Source of the DNA: Arenicola marina
Lineage: Eukaryota; Annelida; Polychaeta; Arenicolidae
DNA: 64,000 nucleotides
Direction: 5' to 3'
Assembly: GCA_964019135.1 (NCBI GenBank)
Contig: OZ025256.1
Coordinates: forward strand, 1,736,001-1,800,000
The notes below the pieces were generated by a model. That model saw only the letters and a list, made by a program, of their open reading frames with translations, did not search any database and was not told the DNA's origin. A program made the position numbers and the translations under genes. Positions 60,401 to 64,000 of this stretch are shown piece by piece. Within the stretch, counting starts at the first letter, position 1, and each line of letters starts with the position of its first letter.

Positions 60401-63400
60401 TTACAACAGAGTTAGATCCGTGCATGTAGTGTGTGTTGTCTACAGCTAGCCACCATTCTGCACACATGTCGCGCAAGAAGTAAGTTTACCTGGGTTTGAA
60501 AGTGGACACATTGCCCTGAATGGCATATAGCAGAAGATGCTGCAGGTCTAACGCAAACAAAGGGCTGGCATTCTCCAACTGAAAGGGGTGGTCAACGTGT
60601 GCGCTACTTCCTTCGCCTTGAGCGGCCCCGGATTTGACCCAGTCTCTGAGCTCACCAACAACTGACATACCAGGAACCTTCAGAAACAACTTGGGTCGTT
60701 GCTGAAATGGAAGAAAGTAGAACAATACAACTGCATAGAACACTATGTAATGGGGTGTAATGTAACTTTTTTGTAGTGAAATAAATAACAAAGCAATGTC
60801 AGGATGTTTCCCAGTGTCATATATTCCTACTCTAACATGCATCAGCAGCACATGCCATGGAATAATGCATTATGTCATCTAGGTACTTTTGTATGTAACT
60901 TGTTTGATCTGACTAACCAACAGACAAATTTACTTCATACTCAGTGACAAGACTTCCACGACAACAAAACCTATAACATTTTCCAGGTTTTAGTCGAAGA
61001 CATGTTCTTACATGGCAAAAAGTCATTGGAAATTCAATTTTAACATAAATTCTGGTATAATTACAGTGTCAGTAATGTACCTCACTTCCCATGGCAAGGT
61101 GATTGCTTACCATGCTGGCCTTTTGCCTTGCCATTAGTTTGGCCCTGAGGCTGGCCACTTTCTCTTCTATGGTAGCATCATCCATTACTTTTGTTGCAGC
61201 CTGATCTTGTACAGACATACCTGATGTACAATCACCATCAGATTTTATCTTGCTTTTCTTCCTTTTGTCCTGCAAAATAAAGTTAATCAAACATAATCAG
61301 TTGTTATTGTTGATTTTTATTTTTAACAATATCAGTTGCCTCTGTTTAGTTTTCTTAATTTGTTATGCATATATATAAACCGAATGACCATAACTGTTGA
61401 ACTCCTAGAGCTATCTTTATCAGACTTCATCAACAAATTCTCACTGAGTCAGTTTTTGTTGTTAGGCGAAATCATAATCATATCAGTTGTCCAAGACATA
61501 TTATTGGGCCTGACAGTCAAATACACTGGGCTCCCATAGCATATTGGTGGGTTAAGTTATACGATATATACAGCTTGTCAGGTAGTAACGGATCCCAGGC
61601 AGTAGCAGATCATTTGCTTTGGTGAATATCTTGTGGGCTGATGAATTCATGAGTAGCGCTTGGGGCGTATGTGTATGGCTATTTATAAATGCATCCTAGA
61701 CATGCATGTGACATATGTGTGGCATCTTCATCACATTTTCTGGAATTCAAAAAATCTTCATCACCACACCCTGCCCTCTGATGGATTTTTCAACGCAAGC
61801 AGTGATTGCGATAGGTAGGCCAGTATGTGGGTCCCAGTATCCCAGAGCTCCTTAAAATTATGGGACATCCCCTTAATAATGGGACATTCATTTAAACAAA
61901 ATATTGCATAGTCTGCTCACTAAATATTTACCATGCGTCACTATGCCCCCTCACAGCTCAATGAAATGTGTCATTTGAAATTTGTATGCGACAAATGATG
62001 CAGGACGCATAGGTATCAAAATCACTACACCATGCAATCTTGGCGCAAGAATCAACAGGAATCGACTGTAGCTTTTATCACAATGTGTACGCATGCAATC
62101 TTAGCATTTACATATTTTATATACCTTGTTCTATCTTCTGACATCAAGAACGTGTGTCAACACTAGGTTGTTTCGGTTATATTTTCGTGAAGAAATGTTG
62201 AAGCATAGTCTTTTCCCGACCAATATGCAATTTTGACACAAGTGCCCCCAGGCAAGCCTGCTTCTCTAGGGGCACAACAGTGTCTATGCTAAATTCTTTA
62301 GATACCAGTCAGGAATCGACTGTATTTTTTATCATAATGCTTGCACGTTTCTGTATTCTAAATACCTTGTTCTATCTTCTGACATCAAGAAATGTATCAA
62401 CACTAGGTTGTTTCGGTTTTATTTTGGAGAAGAAATGTTGTAGCACACAACTTTTCCTGACCAACCGTGAGATTTGTTTTTGGCGCATACTGGTACCTGT
62501 GAATGCAGCTTGGTTCCTGTTCTATTAGCATATGACTTTCCACTAGAGGGCATTGTCAGTCGCTCACTTTAAACTTAAGGACAACAGCACCGCCCTCTGT
62601 CATAGGTAATTCACGGCGGTTGGTTGGCAAAAGAAGTATGCTCCAACATTTTTTGCGAACATATAACCAAAACAACCTAGTGTTGACACACTTTCTTGAT
62701 GTCTGAACATAGAACAAGGTATATAGAATATGTAAACACTATGATTGTATACATACAAATTATGATAAAAGTTTGTTGATTCCCATCTGATGTCTATAGA
62801 ATTTAACATGGATACTGTTGTGCCTCTAGAGAGGTGGGCTTGCCTGCCCTGGGGGGCACTTGCGCCAACATGCAATCATGCTATTCTGATCTGATGATTC
62901 CAATTCAAAGCTCTCCCCCCACACTATATATGGTAAAAGGGGTGGGAAGACCATACAACCGTTGGAAGTACGGCTGTCCTATCTATACTATGTGAGTATG
63001 TCTATACTATACACTGCTATAGGCCTAGTAGATATAGTCATAGACATAGATCAAGGTACCTAATATAACGTAGAAGTAACTGTAGAAGTCTGAGGAAATT
63101 GGAGGAAGTATTTCGGTGGTAAAGACAGTGACAAATACATATATATAATCAATGTGAGCTGAAAGACTTACTTGTTTGAAAGCTACATACGAAAATCCAA
63201 CTTATTTAGTATCCATTTAACTGAGATATATCTACTTCTGTCGAGGGCTATTATTCAAATGACCAATAATATCGCTGGTTACATTCTGTTACATATTGGA
63301 TACCATAGATCTAAGAGCGCTCGACTCCATAATATATTCAAAGACCCCGCCGGCCATTCAAATTAGATTGTATAGCAGGCGGAGTCCTCGAATATATTAT

Positions 63401-63781
63401 GGAGTCGAGCGCTTCATGTCCACCCCCCCCGCCCCCCTCCCTCTGGCGCTTGGGGTTCCTGTGTCTCATGCATAGATCAACGTTTTAGGCCTAATTCAGT
63501 AATTGCCACAGGCACAGTAAATCAGAGGAGGGGGGGGGGGGGTAGGGTACGTTGTGGGGCCCCCTACCCCCCCCCCCCCACCTCTACTGATTTACTGTGC
63601 CTGTGACGGTGCAGGCTGTGGTAATTGCCCTAAACAAATAAGGGAGCCCAAATAAGACTTCGTCTTTTCGACTTACCGCGTCATTTAATTCTGCCACATC
63701 AAGGAAAGCTTCGATTTTCTTCTTTTTCTTTTCAAGTCTACTTCGACGTTTTTCAGCCAACATTTCTCCCCCTTCATTCAT
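45409..63781 (-). CDS. REXO5: REXO5-type DEDDh RNA exonuclease, 14 coding exons, 721 aa
   Basis: Minus-strand exons: 63677-63781, 61111-61269, 60490-60701, 59007-59133, 58467-58560, 57859-58011, 57260-57345, 54184-54302, 53377-53515, 52878-52978, 50228-50316, 49198-49593, 46007-46251, 45409-45549. All have GT-AG borders and chain in phase (2166 nt). The N-terminus is basic ([20 protein letters not shown]), likely nuclear or nucleolar targeting. The [12 protein letters not shown] and [20 protein letters not shown] segments match the N-terminal region typical of REXO5/NEF-sp. Exonuclease motifs: Exo[11 protein letters not shown] (Asp309, Glu311), Exo[14 protein letters not shown] (Asp393; Gln388 replaces the usual His), HPYVIDTS (401-408), Exo[13 protein letters not shown] (His442, Asp447). 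A Ser/Glu-rich linker ([15 protein letters not shown]) and a small C-terminal domain ([16 protein letters not shown]) follow. Length is near the 774 aa of human REXO5, a 3'-5' RNA exonuclease linked to rRNA and snoRNA trimming. I did not see clear RRM motifs. Confidence 0.9.
46615..47285. repeat. 24-bp (2 x 12) A/T-rich minisatellite in intron 12
   Basis: About 28 units of 24 bp made of two 12-bp halves, gctatatagtaa and gtcatatagtaa. The unit is a multiple of three and the minus frame (YIAYYMTY) is open for 224 codons by repetition only. It can fold locally because catatag and ctatat are near-palindromic. Confidence 0.95.
47286..49197. other. Rest of exonuclease intron 12
   Basis: No exon recognised. 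It contains telomere-like gttagggttag strings at 47895-47935, a perfect DR1 nuclear-receptor site (aggtcaaaggtca on the minus strand) at about 48969-48981, TGACGTCA at 48190 and 48485, and at 48860-49125 a possible copy of the dispersed repeat seen at 9085-9330. Confidence 0.4.
49805..50040. repeat. 21-bp minisatellite in intron 11
   Basis: About 11 units of 21 bp, core gatccagatagacactcacc. On the minus (transcribed) strand each unit contains GTGAGTG, a good donor-site match. Confidence 0.88.
50228..50316 (-). CDS. REXO5: Exonuclease exon 11 with ExoIII motif
   Basis: Encodes [18 protein letters not shown] with His442 and Asp447, five residues apart as in DEDDh enzymes. It is an island between a 21-bp array on one side and two larger arrays on the other. 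Confidence 0.9.
50400..51130. repeat. G-rich short-period array in intron 10
   Basis: A degenerate array with 9-bp sub-units of the form ggggtcacy, mixed with actagtcac and ggaatcacc. The plus strand has very frequent GGGG runs at 9-bp intervals. Confidence 0.9.
51195..52590. repeat. 45-bp minisatellite in intron 10
   Basis: About 31 units of 45 bp, core gttacggcgctccgccatat then tggatggtgcccacgggtatt. The unit is a multiple of three, so a 455-codon plus frame ([15 protein letters not shown]) and several others are open. It lies antisense in a spliced-out intron; not a gene. Confidence 0.95.
53377..53515 (-). CDS. REXO5: Exonuclease exon 9 with ExoII motif
   Basis: Encodes [14 protein letters not shown] through [10 protein letters not shown] with catalytic Asp393. 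The preceding intron contains a full SINE. Confidence 0.9.
53572..53827 (-). mobile_element. Full-length tRNA-derived SINE in intron 8
   Basis: On the minus strand a tRNA-like head has an A box (TAGCTCAGTGGG) and a B box (GGTTCGCGCCCC), then an unrelated body and a caaccagccaacc tail. It is flanked by a perfect 15-bp target duplication, gtacccctatggttg, at 53557-53571 and 53828-53842. Three more copies in the window are at 13565, 28868 and 30775. Confidence 0.9.
54420..57235. repeat. 34-bp minisatellite filling intron 7
   Basis: About 83 units of 34 bp, core tttattcacagcgtcctaat then cacgctggtccatc. Short variants lack a base or two (tccaatcacgctgg). The array occupies almost the whole intron between the ExoI exon and the next exon. 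Confidence 0.96.
57260..57345 (-). CDS. REXO5: Exonuclease exon 7 with ExoI motif (DxE)
   Basis: Acceptor CCCCAG|AG and donor ATG|GTAAGG. It ends in FAVDCEM, giving catalytic Asp309 and Glu311, the metal ligands of the DEDD fold. A 2.8-kb minisatellite starts about 25 bases into the following intron. Confidence 0.9.
57755..57894. repeat. Tandem duplication of the exon 6 donor edge
   Basis: A 44-base block including the last bases of exon 6 and its GTGAGT donor (57851-57894) is repeated 96 bases farther into the intron (57755-57798) with few changes. The intron copy keeps a GTGAGT donor. Using it would add 96 nt but meets an in-frame TAG. Confidence 0.8.
59101..59329. repeat. Triplicated exon 4 acceptor edge
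   Basis: Three copies of a 46-base block, starting near 59102, 59221 and 59284, each hold on the minus strand the acceptor cacccatacag and the first 30 or so bases of exon 4. The true exon uses the innermost copy (59133). The outer acceptors are 119 and 182 bases upstream; the first of these shifts frame. Confidence 0.85.
59845..59983. repeat. Two-copy tandem repeat, intron 3
   Basis: A unit of about 72 bp containing gtgagaattggtgttatagt occurs twice with minor changes. Confidence 0.8.
62030..62880. repeat. Three related repeat copies, two direct and one inverted, intron 1
   Basis: Copies at about 62030-62240 and 62260-62480 are direct; 62625-62880 is the inverse. Shared strings include tcaacactaggttgtttcgg, cttgttctatcttctgacat and a gggcacaac boundary. 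They make a foldback structure and may be a MITE-like family. Short open frames in two of them encode similar peptides (VSTLGCFG), which simply reflects the shared DNA. Confidence 0.75.
63317..63412. repeat. Perfect 23-bp inverted repeat
   Basis: The arm at 63317-63339 (gcgctcgactccataatat plus four bases) is perfectly complementary to 63390-63412. Between them is a 50-base spacer with partial further pairing. It looks like a small foldback element about 265 bases from the exon 1 donor. Confidence 0.85.
63505..63627. repeat. Large imperfect hairpin with G/C homopolymer stem
   Basis: The arm gccacaggcacagtaaatca (63505-63524) pairs with tgatttactgtgcctgtg (63588-63605); inside, a G-run (63530-63542) faces a C-run (63567-63579). 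It lies 50 bases from the exon 1 donor of the exonuclease gene. Confidence 0.8.
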
Positions 63782-64000
63782 GTATCAGTTTATAGCGAGC
63801 GTAGTGAGCTCTTTAGATAACACACACGTAAAAAACTGACAAAATCTGTATCTCAATCCCATACTGTAAAGCGCGAAAAAAAATCAACCGGTAGTCGACC
63901 CCCAGTGGTGTGACATGCGCATGCGTTTAAATGCATTCCGGGAAAGTTCATGTTTATTTTTTTGTCAAAAACTTATATGCAGCCCAAACCCGCACATTCA
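63782..64000 (-). promoter_or_regulatory. REXO5: Probable promoter of the exonuclease gene
   Basis: Upstream of the ATG at 63781, the palindromic NRF1-type motif TGCGCATGCG lies at 63916-63925 and an ETS-type CCCGGAATG (minus strand) at 63934-63942. Both are common at TATA-less housekeeping promoters. The start site is not visible; the gene's upstream end may lie beyond the window. Confidence 0.45.

Overview
This is animal nuclear DNA: genes have GT-AG introns, exon phases chain, and LINEs, SINEs, a solo LTR and many minisatellites lie between and inside the genes. The discoidin-like and EGF exon families and the LINE types fit a marine invertebrate (amphioxus or a mollusc come to mind), but nothing here fixes the phylum. 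By my tally of the visible arrays, tandem repeats with 20-45 bp units fill roughly 24 kb, more than a third of the window. Most of the long open frames fall inside these arrays and are not genes.

Left part (1-24 kb), minus strand. A small gene for a secreted discoidin-like protein runs from 3870 to 275 (signal-peptide exon, domain exon, final exon, polyA signal). A relic of the same signal-peptide exon, without its ATG, lies at 10022-10088. A larger paralogous locus at 17948-14544 encodes discoidin-EGF-discoidin segments and shows damaged splice sites. The domain exon of each paralogue is preceded in its upstream intron or flank by the same 29-bp minisatellite family (1161-3470 and 18025-23130), whose units carry the E-box CACGTG. 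Between them lie 42-, 23-, 20- and 44-bp arrays, a 1.46-kb higher-order duplication and LINE pieces.

Middle part (24-39.7 kb). It holds a LINE reverse-transcriptase tail that runs straight into a 4-kb array of 41-bp units, SINE copies, a 23-bp array, another 41-bp array split by a solo LTR with a 4-bp target duplication, and a decayed non-LTR retrotransposon on the minus strand. I see no convincing host gene here.

Right part (39.7-64 kb). Two convergent genes stand out. The plus-strand gene (39776-41696, two coding exons, 581 aa) joins a multi-pass membrane region to an alpha/beta hydrolase with a full Ser-Asp-His triad. The minus-strand gene (63781-45409, 14 coding exons, 721 aa) is a REXO5-type DEDDh RNA exonuclease with all active-site residues; every exon junction I tested keeps frame. 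Its introns carry five minisatellites, a SINE, foldback repeats and tandem copies of its own exon edges. An NRF1-type and an ETS-type motif lie upstream of its ATG. No pathway links the genes in the window; the strongest unusual signals are the membrane-hydrolase fusion, the splice-edge duplications, and the paralogous exon plus minisatellite units.
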